A stretch of DNA of 64,000 nt from assembly GCF_004023625.1 (NCBI RefSeq), contig NZ_ML137708.1:380442-444441 (forward strand), given 5' to 3'. This stretch comes from Streptomyces cavernae. GTDB taxonomy: Bacteria > Actinomycetota > Actinomycetes > Streptomycetales > Streptomycetaceae. The position numbers and the translations under genes are program-made. Of the stretch, positions 37,411-46,918 are shown in pieces. The notes under the pieces are model-generated. The model was given only the letters and a program-made list of their open reading frames with translations, ran no database searches and was not told where the DNA came from. Within the stretch, counting starts at the first letter, position 1, and every line of letters begins with the position of its first letter.

Positions 37411-38421
37411 ATGAGAACTCGCAGAGCCGCACTTCTCGGAGCTCTTGCCACAGTGTCGATGCTCGCAGCCAGTGCCTGCGGCGCCACCGCGAACAAGGAG
37501 GATTCGGGCAGCGTAGGCGGGAAGGACAAGCCCGTCAGCGGACTGCGTCTGATGGTGCCCAACACCCCGGGCAGCGGATACGACGTCACCGCCCGCACCG
37601 TCGCCCAGGTGATGCAGGGTGCCAAGGTCGCCTCCGGGGTCCAGGTGTACAACCTGCCCGGGGCCGGCGGCACCGTGGGGCTGCAGCGCCTGGTGAACGA
37701 AAAGGGCAACGGCAAGCTGGCCATGCAGATGGGCCTGGGCGTCGTCGGAGCCGCGTACACGTCCAAGTCGGAGGCGACCCTGACCGACACGACGCCGCTC
37801 GCCAAGCTGATCGAGGAGGCCGGCGCGATCGTCGTGTCGAAGGACTCCCCGTACAAGACGATCGACGACCTCGTGAAGGCCTGGAAGAAGGACCCGAAGA
37901 AGGTCTCGGTGGGCGGCGGCTCGTCGCCGGGCGGCCCGGACCATCTGCTGCCGATGCAGCTGGCGAAGGCCGTGGGCATCGAGCCGAAGAAGGTCAACTA
38001 CGTCGGCTACGACGGCGGCGGTGAGCTGCTGCCCGCCATCCTCGGCAACAAGGTCGCCTTCGGCGCCAGTGGGTTCGGCGAGTTCCTCGACCAGATCGAG
38101 GCGGGACAGGTGCGGGTGCTGGCGGTGACCAGCGAGGAGGCGATCCCCGCCGTGAAGAAGGCCCCGACGCTGAAGTCGTCCGGGATCGACCTGGTCTTCA
38201 CCAACTGGCGCGGCATCGTCGCCCCTCCGGGCATCACCGAAGACCAGAAGGAGACCTGGATCGACGCCCTCACCAGGATGCACGACTCCACCCAGTGGAA
38301 GGCCGAGCTGAGCAAGCGCGGCTGGACCGACGCCTTCGCCACCGGTGACGAGTTCGCCACCTACATCAAGGAACAGGACAAGTCCGTCGCCGATCTGCTG
38401 ACCGAGCTCGGGCTGGCATGA
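37411..38421 (+). CDS. tctC: Tripartite tricarboxylate transporter binding lipoprotein TctC
   Basis: A 336-residue exported binding protein with lipobox SACG (lipid Cys near residue 24) and the Bug/TctC domain (MVPNTPGSGYDVTAR ... NLPGAGGTVG). It captures citrate-like tricarboxylates for the TctAB membrane proteins. AAAGAGATGAG precedes the ATG. The gene overlaps tctB by 4 bases. Confidence 0.94.
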   Translation: MRTRRAALLGALATVSMLAASACGATANKEDSGSVGGKDKPVSGLRLMVPNTPGSGYDVTARTVAQVMQGAKVASGVQVYNLPGAGGTVGLQRLVNEKGNGKLAMQMGLGVVGAAYTSKSEATLTDTTPLAKLIEEAGAIVVSKDSPYKTIDDLVKAWKKDPKKVSVGGGSSPGGPDHLLPMQLAKAVGIEPKKVNYVGYDGGGELLPAILGNKVAFGASGFGEFLDQIEAGQVRVLAVTSEEAIPAVKKAPTLKSSGIDLVFTNWRGIVAPPGITEDQKETWIDALTRMHDSTQWKAELSKRGWTDAFATGDEFATYIKEQDKSVADLLTELGLA

Positions 38422-38951
38422 GCTCCCAGGTAGACGAACGGAGCGCGGAGAGCACCCGTTCCCCCGAGGGCAAGGACCGCGCACAGTACGGGGTGTGCGC
38501 GTTCCTCGCCCTGCTGGGCGCCGCGGTGATCGTCGACGGGCTCGGCATCCGGCACCTCACCAGCACCACCGACCCGGTGGGGCCGCGCACGGTGCCGGTG
38601 ATCCTGGGAGTGCTGCTCCTGGTGGTCGCGGCGGTGTACGCGGTCGACGTGGCCCGGGGCGGCCGCGGTGAGCCGGAGGCCGGCGAGGACGTCGACCTGT
38701 CCCAGGGCAGCGACTGGCGCACGGTCCTGCTGCTGATCGTCGCGTTCCTGGTGAACGCGGTGCTCATCGAACGGCTCGGCTGGGTGATCAGCGGCACGCT
38801 GCTGTTCTGGGGCACCGCCTTCGCCCTCGGCAACCGGCACTACGTACGCAATCTGGCGATCGCGGTGGCCCTGTCCCTCATCACCTTCTACGCCTTCGCG
38901 ATCGGGCTCGGTGTGAATCTCCCGGCCGGTGTGCTGCAAGGGATCCTGTGA
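38418..38951 (+). CDS. tctB: Tripartite tricarboxylate transporter small membrane protein TctB
   Basis: A 177-residue protein with four predicted membrane helices, as expected for TctB, the small subunit of the TTT secondary transporter. It starts within the tctC stop (ATGA) and touches tctA. An acidic loop ([14 protein letters not shown]) separates helices 2 and 3. Confidence 0.9.
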   Translation: MSSQVDERSAESTRSPEGKDRAQYGVCAFLALLGAAVIVDGLGIRHLTSTTDPVGPRTVPVILGVLLLVVAAVYAVDVARGGRGEPEAGEDVDLSQGSDWRTVLLLIVAFLVNAVLIERLGWVISGTLLFWGTAFALGNRHYVRNLAIAVALSLITFYAFAIGLGVNLPAGVLQGIL

Positions 38952-40453
38952 TGGAGAACCTGAACCATCTGATGCAGGGCTTCGAGGACGTCGTGGCCCC
39001 GATGAACCTGCTGCTGGCGCTGATCGGTGTCGTGATCGGCACCGCGGTGGGCGTGCTGCCGGGCATCGGCCCGGCGATGACCGTGGCCCTGCTCCTGCCG
39101 ATCACCTACGGCATGGAGCCGGTCCAGGCGTTCATCATGTTCGCGGGCATCTTCTACGGCGGTATGTACGGCGGGTCGACCACCTCCATCCTGCTGAACA
39201 CCCCTGGGGAGTCGTCCTCGGTGGTGACGGCCATCGAGGGCAACAAGATGGCCAAGGCCGGACGGGCCGCACAGGCCCTCGCCACCGCGGCGATCGGTTC
39301 CTTCGTCGCGGGCACCATCGGCACCCTGCTGCTCGTGCTGGTGACACCGTTCGTGGTGGAGTTCGCGGTCAGCCTGGGCGCGCCGGACTACTTCGCGCTG
39401 ATGCTGCTCGCCTTCGTCGCGGTCACGTCGGTGCTCGGCTCGTCCCGTATCCGGGGCCTGATATCGCTGCTGCTGGGTCTGACCATCGGTGTCGTCGGCA
39501 TTGACGCGGTGTCCGGGCAGCAGCGGCTCACCCTCGGCATCCCCCAGCTGGCCGACGGGATCGACGTGGTCGTCGTCGCCGTGGGGATCTTCGCCGTGGG
39601 CGAGGCGCTGTGGGTCGCCGCGCATCTGCGGCGCAAGCCCGCCGAGGTCACCCCGGTCGGCCGGCCGTGGATGGGCGCCGGCGACTGGAAGCGGTCGTGG
39701 CGGCCCTGGCTGCGCGGTACGGCGTACGGTTTCCCGTTCGGCGCGCTCCCGGCCGGCGGTGCGGAGATCCCGACCTTCCTGTCCTACGCGACGGAGAGGC
39801 GGCTGACCAAGCACCCCGAGGAGTTCGGCAAGGGCGCGATCGAGGGCGTGGCCGGGCCGGAGGCGGCGAACAACGCCTCCGCGGCGGGCACCCTGGTCCC
39901 GATGCTGGCCCTCGGGCTGCCGGCGAACGCGACCGCGGCGGTGATGCTCGCGGCGTTCCAGATGCACGGCATCCAGCCCGGCCCCCTGCTGTTCGAGCGG
40001 GAGACGGCCCTCGTGTGGGCGCTGATCGCCAGCCTGTTCATCGGCAATCTGCTGCTGCTCCTGCTGAACCTGCCGCTCGCTCCCACCTGGGCGAAGCTGC
40101 TGCGGATCCCGCGCCCCTACCTGTACGCCGGAATCCTGTTCTTCGCGTCGATGGGCGCGTACGCCGTCAACGCCCAGCCCGTGGACCTGTTCGTGCTGCT
40201 GGTGCTCGGACTCCTGGGATTCGCGATGCGGCGGTTCGGACTGCCGGTGCTGCCGCTGATCGTGGGCGTCATCCTCGGCCCCCGGGCCGAACTCCAGGGC
40301 CGGCGCTCGCTGCAGCTCTCGGGCGGCGAGTTGTCGGGCCTGGTGGGCGGGCCGGTGTCCTACGCGGTCTACACGACGGTCGTGCTGATGCTGGCGTGGC
40401 CGCTGATCCGGCGGTTCGTCGTCCGTCCCCTGCGGGCGGCGCGCCGCGCCTGA
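38951..40453 (+). CDS. tctA: Tripartite tricarboxylate transporter large membrane protein TctA
   Basis: A 500-residue polytopic protein with about 11-12 hydrophobic segments and the TctA family motifs [17 protein letters not shown] and [32 protein letters not shown]. It catalyses ion-driven uptake of tricarboxylates with TctC and TctB. ATG at 38951 overlaps the tctB stop; a GTG one codon earlier is an alternative. Confidence 0.95.
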   Translation: MENLNHLMQGFEDVVAPMNLLLALIGVVIGTAVGVLPGIGPAMTVALLLPITYGMEPVQAFIMFAGIFYGGMYGGSTTSILLNTPGESSSVVTAIEGNKMAKAGRAAQALATAAIGSFVAGTIGTLLLVLVTPFVVEFAVSLGAPDYFALMLLAFVAVTSVLGSSRIRGLISLLLGLTIGVVGIDAVSGQQRLTLGIPQLADGIDVVVVAVGIFAVGEALWVAAHLRRKPAEVTPVGRPWMGAGDWKRSWRPWLRGTAYGFPFGALPAGGAEIPTFLSYATERRLTKHPEEFGKGAIEGVAGPEAANNASAAGTLVPMLALGLPANATAAVMLAAFQMHGIQPGPLLFERETALVWALIASLFIGNLLLLLLNLPLAPTWAKLLRIPRPYLYAGILFFASMGAYAVNAQPVDLFVLLVLGLLGFAMRRFGLPVLPLIVGVILGPRAELQGRRSLQLSGGELSGLVGGPVSYAVYTTVVLMLAWPLIRRFVVRPLRAARRA

Positions 40454-40518
40454 GACCTGTCCGAGGTTGTCCTGGATCACCCGGGATCACCAGGAATTAC
40501 CCGGGAGGGAGAGCAGAC

Positions 40519-40923
40519 TTGACCGTACTGATCGGATACGTACCCTCGCCCGAGGGCGAGGCGGCGCTGCGCGCGGGCATCGACGAGGCCCGTCGGCGTG
40601 GCGAGAGAATACTGGTGGTGAACACTTCGCGAGGTGATGCGATGGTGGACACCCGGTTCGCGCAGGAGCCCGATCTGGCCCATGTGCGCGAGGACCTGGC
40701 CGCGCTGGGGATCGACTTCGACATCCGCCAGGTACTCGGCGGACGTGACGCCGCCGAGGAGATCATCGAGCTGGCGGAGAAGTCGGAGGCGTCCCTGGTG
40801 GTGATCGGCCTGCGGCGGCGCAGCGCGGTGGGCAAGCTGATCATGGGCTCGTCCGCGCAGCAGATCCTGCTGGGGGCCGGCTGCCCGGTCCTGGCCGTGA
40901 AGGCCGCAGCCACCACGTCCTGA
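40519..40923 (+). CDS. Small universal stress protein
   Basis: A 134-residue single UspA domain with the ATP-binding signature GLRRRSAVGKLIMGSSAQQIL near the C-terminus. Start is TTG at 40519 with GGGAGGGAG upstream. It follows tctA by 65 bases, with a TCCTGG/CCAGGA inverted repeat in the gap, and is probably the last gene of the transporter operon. Such Usp proteins often accompany secondary transporters and may tune them by ATP binding. Confidence 0.9.
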   Translation: MTVLIGYVPSPEGEAALRAGIDEARRRGERILVVNTSRGDAMVDTRFAQEPDLAHVREDLAALGIDFDIRQVLGGRDAAEEIIELAEKSEASLVVIGLRRRSAVGKLIMGSSAQQILLGAGCPVLAVKAAATTS

Positions 40924-40951
40924 ACCCGGCCCCCCGGCCGACTCGCCGAAC

Positions 40952-40979
40952 GGCCGCACACCTCGTGGGTGTGCGGCCC
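40952..40979 (+). terminator. Terminator hairpin after the usp gene
   Basis: GGCCGCACAC pairs with GTGTGCGGCC around a short loop, 29 bases after the stop codon. Confidence 0.75.
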
Positions 40980-41026
40980 TTCGCATATCCCCGGGGCCGG
41001 GAGCGGGGCTCGGGATCCGTCGGGCT

Positions 41027-41080
41027 GGGGCCGGGGGAGGAGAACGGGGGCCGGGGGGCAGGGGAACGGGGGGCCGAGGG
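41027..41080 (+). other. G-run tract with quadruplex potential
   Basis: At least six runs of four or more G, separated by 2-8 bases, lie on the plus strand about 150 bases upstream of the nucleotidyltransferase gene. This satisfies the usual G-quadruplex pattern. The whole gap 40980-41230 has no gene. Confidence 0.5.
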
Positions 41081-41230
41081 CCCGGAGCCGGGAAGCCCAG
41101 CCACGACGGCCTGGCGTCGAGGGGGCCGGGTGTCCGGGGAAGGGCCGCGGGTGGTTGGGCGCCGGTGGAGCGGGGACCCGTACTCAGGTGCTGTCCGGTC
41201 CAGTGGAACCAGTAGAGGGGAGCAGCAGCG

Positions 41231-41923
41231 ATGCAGCAGGCGGATGACGCCGCTCGGGACGAGCGTGGCACTGTTCCCGGCCTGCACCTGGCGGTGCGGC
41301 CGGCCGACGAGGGGTATCGGCCCGCGGGGGCCGAGGAACCCGAGACGGAGCTGCCACACGACCGTCACCAGGCGATCCTGGAGGCGACGAAGCAGGTCGG
41401 TTCCCTGTTGAAGCGGCACGGACACAGCTTCGCCGTGGCGGGCAGTGTCGCCGTCTACGCCCACGGAGGAACCGCCAACCTGCAGCATGACGCCGACTTC
41501 TGCGTCAGACGAGAGGACGCCGACGCGGTCGTCTCCGCATTGAGCGAGGCCGGTCTGGTGGTCTACGAACCGCCGGAGGACTGGTTGCTGAAGGCCAAGT
41601 GCCTGGGCCAGGACATCGACCTGATCTTCGAGCTGGCCCACGAGCCGGTCACCTCCGAACTGCTGGGCAGGGCCGAGGAGTTGTCCGTGGACTCGGTACG
41701 CATGCCAGTCCTGGCACCCACCGACCTGATGCGCAGCCTGCTCGCATCCTTCTCCGAACATCACTGCGACTTCGGTGCCGTGCTGCCGATCGCGCGGACG
41801 CTGCGGGAGAAGGTCGACTGGGAGCGGATCCGTGAGGACTCCCACGACGCGCCGATGCCGGCGGCCTTCCTCTACCTGCTGGAGCGTCTGCAGGTGATCG
41901 CACCACCGAGGGGAACCCGATGA
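41231..41923 (+). CDS. Nucleotidyltransferase-fold protein
   Basis: A 230-residue protein with a minimal nucleotidyltransferase signature: AGSVAVYAHGG with Gly71-Ser72, the metal pair in HDADF (Asp87, Asp89) and a third acidic residue in GQDIDLIFE (Asp128/Asp130). This is the arrangement of AbiEii/NTase-like proteins. The N-terminal 45 residues are likely disordered. GGGGAG precedes the ATG. It overlaps the next gene by 4 bases. The substrate could be a tRNA, protein or small molecule; unknown. Confidence 0.7.
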   Translation: MQQADDAARDERGTVPGLHLAVRPADEGYRPAGAEEPETELPHDRHQAILEATKQVGSLLKRHGHSFAVAGSVAVYAHGGTANLQHDADFCVRREDADAVVSALSEAGLVVYEPPEDWLLKAKCLGQDIDLIFELAHEPVTSELLGRAEELSVDSVRMPVLAPTDLMRSLLASFSEHHCDFGAVLPIARTLREKVDWERIREDSHDAPMPAAFLYLLERLQVIAPPRGTR

Positions 41924-42183
41924 GCGAGTACGGCGAAGCGGCGAACACCGAGTACCGGGTCGCGCACCTGGAGGAACGGCTCGCCGCCGAGGAACTGGGC
42001 GAACTGGGCATGCGCGTGGAGGTGCGCGGGACGACCGTGTCCGTGCGGGGAACCGTGCCCACCACCCAGTGCCGTGACGAACTGCTGCACGTGGTGCGCG
42101 ACGAACTGGCGGGGCTCACGGTCCACACGGACATCGTGGTAGCCGAGACCACCGCCCCCGACCACCCGGAGGAACTGGCATGA
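41920..42183 (+). CDS. Small BON-domain-like protein
   Basis: An 87-residue protein resembling a single BON domain: predicted alpha-beta-alpha-beta pattern with the central VEVRGTTVSVRGTVPT segment. No signal peptide, unlike most BON proteins, so it would act in the cytosol. It overlaps both neighbours by 4 bases and is clearly part of one operon with them. Confidence 0.65.
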   Translation: MSEYGEAANTEYRVAHLEERLAAEELGELGMRVEVRGTTVSVRGTVPTTQCRDELLHVVRDELAGLTVHTDIVVAETTAPDHPEELA

Positions 42184-42923
42184 TCCGCGTCGCGGCCGTC
42201 GGCGACATCCACATGGGAAAGGACAGCCAGGGGCTGCTCAGGCCGGCCTTCGACACGCTTCCCGACTGCGCCGACCTCCTGCTCCTCGCCGGTGACCTCA
42301 CGCGTCACGGCACACCGGAGGAGGCACGGGTGGTCGCCCGGGAGGTGAGCGGCCTGCCGGTCCCGGTGGTCGCCGTGCTCGGCAACCACGACCATCACGA
42401 CGAGCGGCCGGACGAGGTCACCGCCGTCCTCCGGGAGGCGGGCGTGCGGGTCCTGGAAGGTCAGGGCACGGTCGTCGAGGTCGACGGGGCACGTGTCGGT
42501 GTCGCCGGAACCAAGGGGTTCGGGGGCGGGTTCGCCGGTCGCTGCGGCAGCGAGTTCGGGGAGCCGCTGATGAAGGAGTTCATCCGGTACACGCGTCGCT
42601 GCGCGGACGGACTGCGCGACGGTCTCGAGGACCTGGCACGGCAGGGCTGCGAGGCGCGGATCGCGCTCACGCACTTCTCCCCCGTCCCCGACACCCTGGC
42701 CGGCGAGCCCCTGGAGATCTATCCGTTCCTCGGCAGCTATCTGCTGGCCGAGGCGATCGACACCGCGGGCGCGGACCTCGCCGTCCACGGCCACGCCCAC
42801 GCGGGCACGGAACACGGCATGACCAGCGGGGGCGTGCGCGTACGCAATGTCGCGCAGCCGGTCATCCGCCGGGCGTTCAGCGTGTACCACCTGCACGGCA
42901 GCGAAGCGTCCGCGGCCGCGTGA
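42180..42923 (+). CDS. Calcineurin-like metallophosphoesterase
   Basis: A 247-residue metallophosphoesterase with all five blocks: GDIH (Asp9, His11), LLLAGDLT, GNHDHHD, LTHFSP and HGHAHAG. The two-metal site looks complete, so it should be an active phosphodiesterase or phosphatase. ATG overlaps the BON gene stop. Being fixed behind a nucleotidyltransferase suggests the pair may add and remove a nucleotide-type modification, which is inference only. Confidence 0.9.
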   Translation: MIRVAAVGDIHMGKDSQGLLRPAFDTLPDCADLLLLAGDLTRHGTPEEARVVAREVSGLPVPVVAVLGNHDHHDERPDEVTAVLREAGVRVLEGQGTVVEVDGARVGVAGTKGFGGGFAGRCGSEFGEPLMKEFIRYTRRCADGLRDGLEDLARQGCEARIALTHFSPVPDTLAGEPLEIYPFLGSYLLAEAIDTAGADLAVHGHAHAGTEHGMTSGGVRVRNVAQPVIRRAFSVYHLHGSEASAAA

Positions 42924-43046
42924 ACCGCCGCCGCGGCCGGCCCGGTGGGCGACGCGATCCCGGCACTACACCGTCACCAAGTGAGGAGTTGTCCTGGGCC
43001 GATGAGTGTCGGGGCGGTGTACCAACGAGGGCGGGAGGTTGGGGCC

Positions 43047-43297
43047 TTGTTCGAGGGGTTTGAGACCAAGCGGGTTCAGGTCGATGAAGCATCGATTTCC
43101 GTTCGCTACGGCAGGGAAGGGCCGCCGGTGGTGCTGCTGCACGGCCACCCCCGGACATCTGCGACCTGGCATCGCGTCGCCCCGCTCCTCGTCCGGCGCG
43201 GTTTCACCGTGGTCTGTCCCGATCTCCGGGGTACGGCCGGTCCACAGGCCCGGCGCCCACCCCGCACCACTACCGCATCTTTAGGCAACGCTCCTGA
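43047..43297 (+). pseudogene. N-terminal fragment of an alpha/beta hydrolase
   Basis: About 80 residues of a haloacetate-dehalogenase-like alpha/beta hydrolase: TTG start after GGGAGG, ISVRYGREGPPVVLLHGHPR (oxyanion HGHP) and VCPDLRG. One G appears to be missing in the GGGG run near 43228, because the family continuation YGRST is in the next frame. The gene stops soon after HHYR; the nucleophile Ser and the rest are absent. The following 43298-43330 is an unusually AT-rich patch. A deletion remnant. Confidence 0.7.
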
Positions 43298-43390
43298 CTA
43301 AACAAAATCGACCAATGCCTGACTGTCTGCCGACACGTGGGTGCCATCGGTACGGCACAGGCAGCAGTGCGGCACAGGCAGCGATGCGGC

Positions 43391-44269
43391 TCAGCTGTAC
43401 ATGTCCAGGACTTCCGTGATCCTGCGGAGCGTGTCGCCGTCGCCGCCGAAGTGCGCCAGCACGCTGAGGAGTTCACGCAGGTGAAGGATGGGCAGCCGCT
43501 CACGCCAGCCGTCCTGGAGGGGGCTGATCTCCTGGTAGGCGGCCGTGAACTCCTCGGGGACCGCGCCGCATCCGTAGAGCATGCTGAGCTCCGCCTCGGG
43601 CCAGCCGTAGTACACGGCCGGATCGCACAGGGCGGGCGGCCCGGTCAGGCCCGGAAGGACATTGGCGTGCCACAGGTCGCCGTGGAGCAGCGCGGCGGGC
43701 TGCTGCGGTATCAGGTCGGGGAGCCGGTGTGCCAGGCGTTCCACGCGTGCCCGGTTCGTCCGGCCGAGGGCCCGGGCGCAGGCGGGCGCGTCCAGCCAGC
43801 ACAGCAGCCGGTGTTCAGCGAAGAAGGCGTGTCCGTCGTCGCTCCAGGTGTTGCGCTGGACCATCCGGCCGATGTAGTTGTCCGTCACGTGTCCGAACCG
43901 CTCGCTGGTGACCTGGTGCTGCCGGGCCAGTCCGCGTCCGAGGTGCGTCCAGGACGCGCGGGTGAAGGCGTGGCTCCCGCGGTCCTCCAGCAGGAGGTAC
44001 CGCTCCCCGCACAACAGCGTCGCCGGCACGGGCAGGGCTCCGGCCGACGCCAGCTGCCTCAGGCCCGCGGCCTCCAGGCGGTAGAGGTCGGCGGGAGCGT
44101 CGGTGGACTGCTTGAGGATCCAACTGCTCCCCGAGGCGCCGGTGATGCGGGTGGTGGAGCTGATTGACCCACCGTGCAGTTCCTCGCTGCGGGTGACCTG
44201 GCCGTGTCCCGTGAGCCGCAGCCATTCGGCGACGGCGGGAGGCACCGGGGGTGGGGTTCGCTGCTGCAT
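43391..44269 (-). CDS. Fructosamine kinase-like phosphotransferase
   Basis: A 292-residue protein of the fructosamine-kinase/ketosamine-3-kinase family within the APH fold. Landmarks: SSWILK (ATP lysine), the LLLEDRG hinge, DNYIGRMVQRNTW, the catalytic loop HGDLWHAN and the metal-binding DPAVYYGWPEAELSML. It would phosphorylate sugar adducts on proteins to promote deglycation. It ends just after the broken hydrolase remnant. Confidence 0.88.
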   Translation of the reverse strand: MQQRTPPPVPPAVAEWLRLTGHGQVTRSEELHGGSISSTTRITGASGSSWILKQSTDAPADLYRLEAAGLRQLASAGALPVPATLLCGERYLLLEDRGSHAFTRASWTHLGRGLARQHQVTSERFGHVTDNYIGRMVQRNTWSDDGHAFFAEHRLLCWLDAPACARALGRTNRARVERLAHRLPDLIPQQPAALLHGDLWHANVLPGLTGPPALCDPAVYYGWPEAELSMLYGCGAVPEEFTAAYQEISPLQDGWRERLPILHLRELLSVLAHFGGDGDTLRRITEVLDMYS

Positions 44270-44329
44270 TCCGGTTAGCCGCTCTTCCGGTCGTCGGGTT
44301 GTGGAGGCCCACCCCGGGCGTCGACGGCG

Positions 44330-45859
44330 TCAGCCGGACACGGGGTGTCCTTCCGGGGTGAGTGACGTGCTGGTGTACGCCTCGGGGTCGAACCGGGCCA
44401 GACGTCGGCGCATTCGGCCCGTCGACCAGGGCCAGCTGAAGCTGTTGCGGCCGTTGCCGTCGAGATAGTAGCTGGAGCATCCGCCCGCGTTGTAGACGGT
44501 GGACGGCAGTGCCTGCTGGACCTCGGCGTTGAAGGCGGCCTGGACCTCCGGGCGTACGTCCATCACGGTCCAGCCCGCCGAGCGGAAGTGTCGCAACGCA
44601 GCTGCGATGTAGTCGAGTTGGGCTTCCAGAACCATGTAGGCGGATGAGTGCCCGGTGCCGAGGTGCGGTCCGAGGAGGATGAACGCGTTGGGGAATCCAC
44701 TGACGGTGGTGCCCAGATAGGCGTCCGGGCTGCCCTTCCAGCGGTCGTCGAGGCTGGCTCCGTCGGCGTCGAACACGCGCTGGGCGATGGGCATGTCGAG
44801 GATGCGGAAGCCGGTGCCCAGGATGATGGTGTCCACGTCCGCGGTGCTGCCGTACGCGCCGATGACGCGGCTGCCCCGGACGGCCTCGACCGCCGTGGCG
44901 TGGACGGTGACGTTGGGCCTGGTGAGGGCGGGATAGTACGTGTTCGACAGCAGGAGACGTTTGCAGCCGAGGGTGTAGTCGGGGGTGAGGGCCCGGCGGA
45001 GCCCCGGGTCCTTGACCGTGGCCCTGAGGTGGAGCGTGCCCACCTGCTGCACGGCGCGCAGGAGCGAGGGATGCCGGAATCCCGTGCCGAGGGCTTCCAG
45101 GGCCGCGTACTCAGCGCTCCGCAGGACCCGTTGGGCCACCGGGAGGCGGCGCATCAGCCATCGCTCGGCGCGCGGCACATGATGGTCGGGTTTGGGCAGC
45201 ACCCACTGGGCCGTGCGCTGGAACAGGTGCAGCCGGCCGACACGCGGCTGGATGGCGGGAACGAACTGCACGGCGGACGCGCCGGTGCCGACGACCGCGA
45301 CACGTGCACCCGTCAGATCGTGGTCGTGGCGCCAGCGCGAGGAGTGGAAGACCTCGCCGGGGAAGTCGGCCAGTCCGGGCACGTCCGGCAGCAGGGGCTC
45401 GTGCCAGGGCCCGGCCGCCGCGATCAGAAAGCGCGCCGTGTAGTGGTCACGGTTGGTCTCGATGTGCCAGCGGGCGTCGTGGGGGTTCCACTGCGCACGG
45501 GTTACTTCGGTACCGAAGCGGATGAGCGGGGTGATGCCGTGCGCCGCGGCCGTACGGTGGAGATAGGCACGGATCTCGGGCTGGCCGGCGAAGGCACGCG
45601 TCCACTCGGGGTTGGGTGCGAAGGAGTAGGAGTAAAGGGCCGACGGGACGTCGCAGGCGCAGCCCGGATAGGTGTTGTCCCGCCAGGTGCCGCCGAGTTC
45701 GTCCGCCTTCTCGATGACGACGACGTCGCGTATTCCCGTGCGGCGGAGCCCCACGGCGGCTCCGATGCCGGACAGTCCGCCGCCGATGATCAGCGCCTCT
45801 GAGTGGTGGGTCTCGCGGGTGACGGTCGCGGCGGGGCCGGGGGCGTCGGGGCTCGGCAT
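44330..45859 (-). CDS. Baeyer-Villiger flavin monooxygenase
   Basis: A 509-residue FAD/NADPH monooxygenase. FAD motif GGGLSGIGAA is at residues 26-35, the fingerprint FxGxxxHxxxW is seen in FPGEVFHSSRW, and the NADPH motif is GTGASAVQ. These features fit type I Baeyer-Villiger enzymes, which turn ketones into esters or lactones. Its ATG is one base after the patatin stop, so the two are co-transcribed. A hydrolase acting on the ester product would make sense. Confidence 0.92.
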   Translation of the reverse strand: MPSPDAPGPAATVTRETHHSEALIIGGGLSGIGAAVGLRRTGIRDVVVIEKADELGGTWRDNTYPGCACDVPSALYSYSFAPNPEWTRAFAGQPEIRAYLHRTAAAHGITPLIRFGTEVTRAQWNPHDARWHIETNRDHYTARFLIAAAGPWHEPLLPDVPGLADFPGEVFHSSRWRHDHDLTGARVAVVGTGASAVQFVPAIQPRVGRLHLFQRTAQWVLPKPDHHVPRAERWLMRRLPVAQRVLRSAEYAALEALGTGFRHPSLLRAVQQVGTLHLRATVKDPGLRRALTPDYTLGCKRLLLSNTYYPALTRPNVTVHATAVEAVRGSRVIGAYGSTADVDTIILGTGFRILDMPIAQRVFDADGASLDDRWKGSPDAYLGTTVSGFPNAFILLGPHLGTGHSSAYMVLEAQLDYIAAALRHFRSAGWTVMDVRPEVQAAFNAEVQQALPSTVYNAGGCSSYYLDGNGRNSFSWPWSTGRMRRRLARFDPEAYTSTSLTPEGHPVSG

Positions 45860-45860
45860 G

Positions 45861-46868
45861 TCAGGCTCCTGTACGGGCGTCGTCGCGGAGGTGGCCGGTG
45901 CGGCGGGGATCGGGGGCGGGCGCCAGGCGGTCGCGGACGACGGCCCGCGTGGTGCGCAGAGCCGTCTCGAGGACCGCCGGACGGCGTCCGCCGTCCATGA
46001 AGTTGCCGCCCATGACGTCGAGGTCGGCCGGAGTGGGCTCGATGCGGACGACCCGGGTGCCCGTAGCCCGCAGCGCCGCGCACTCGTCGTTCAGCGTGCG
46101 GGTCATGGCCCGGCGCAGCAGTGCCTCGGCCCGGCCGAGACCGCGGCGCGGTCCGGGCGAGACGGAACTCATCGGCGCCACGACGTACACCTCGTCGAGC
46201 CCATGGGGGACGAGGAGGTCGGCCGAGGCCGTGGAGAGGATGCCGCCGTCGGCGTAGCGCCGGCTGTCGATGCGTACGGGCCGGAACCAGCCGGGGACCG
46301 CCCAGGAGGCGCGCAGCGCATCCCGGAGGGCGGCCCGCGGGAAGTCGGGGTGTCCGAAGACGGTGCGGCGGCCCGTGTCGAAGTCGGCCGCGACCAGCCA
46401 GGTCGCGGGATGGCCGACCCACTGCCCGGCGGGCGTCAGCTGGTCGGCGAGGGCCGCCAGCCAACCGGCGTCGGCACGCCCCTGTGGCAGCAGCGCGGAC
46501 AGGCCCGCCAGCGCCGGAACGGTACCCCGCAGCGCGCCACGTGCCAGCCGCGGCGATCCGGGGAAGGCCGCGGGGCGGGGCGGGAAGGCCCGGGGCGGGG
46601 CCGCGAAGTGCCGGACCAGTTCCGGGCGGGCGTCCTCCTGGGCGAGCTGTGCCGCCAGCAGCTCCGCCACACCGATGCCGGCGCCGAGCATGGCCGCGAG
46701 CTCCGCCCCGGCCGAGGTGCCCACCAGCACGTCCGCGTCCCGCGGGTCCCAGCGCAGCGCTTCCTCGAGTGAGTGCAGGGCGCCGATCGTCCATGCGGCG
46801 CCGAGTGTTCCGCCGCAGCCGAGCACCAGTCCCCGGGAAGGGGCCGTTCGCCTACCAGTTGTTGTCAC
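45861..46868 (-). CDS. Patatin-like phospholipase
   Basis: A 335-residue patatin family hydrolase with oxyanion loop GCGGTLGAAW (18-27), nucleophile GTSAG (Ser52) and catalytic Asp207 in YADGG, the complete Ser-Asp dyad. No signal peptide. Expected to cleave acyl esters from lipids. It is the first gene of a two-gene operon with the Baeyer-Villiger monooxygenase and is divergent from a TetR gene. Confidence 0.9.
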   Translation of the reverse strand: MTTTGRRTAPSRGLVLGCGGTLGAAWTIGALHSLEEALRWDPRDADVLVGTSAGAELAAMLGAGIGVAELLAAQLAQEDARPELVRHFAAPPRAFPPRPAAFPGSPRLARGALRGTVPALAGLSALLPQGRADAGWLAALADQLTPAGQWVGHPATWLVAADFDTGRRTVFGHPDFPRAALRDALRASWAVPGWFRPVRIDSRRYADGGILSTASADLLVPHGLDEVYVVAPMSSVSPGPRRGLGRAEALLRRAMTRTLNDECAALRATGTRVVRIEPTPADLDVMGGNFMDGGRRPAVLETALRTTRAVVRDRLAPAPDPRRTGHLRDDARTGA

Positions 46869-46903
46869 TGAGTCTCCGCCGATTCGGATACCGATGAGAT
46901 CCG

Positions 46904-46918
46904 GATACTAGTGGTATC
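46904..46918. promoter_or_regulatory. Candidate TetR operator between patatin and TetR genes
   Basis: GATAC-N5-GTATC is a perfect inverted repeat in the 157-base divergent promoter region, and related GGATACC and CCGGATAC motifs lie next to it. Position and symmetry fit the operator of the adjacent TetR regulator. Confidence 0.55.
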
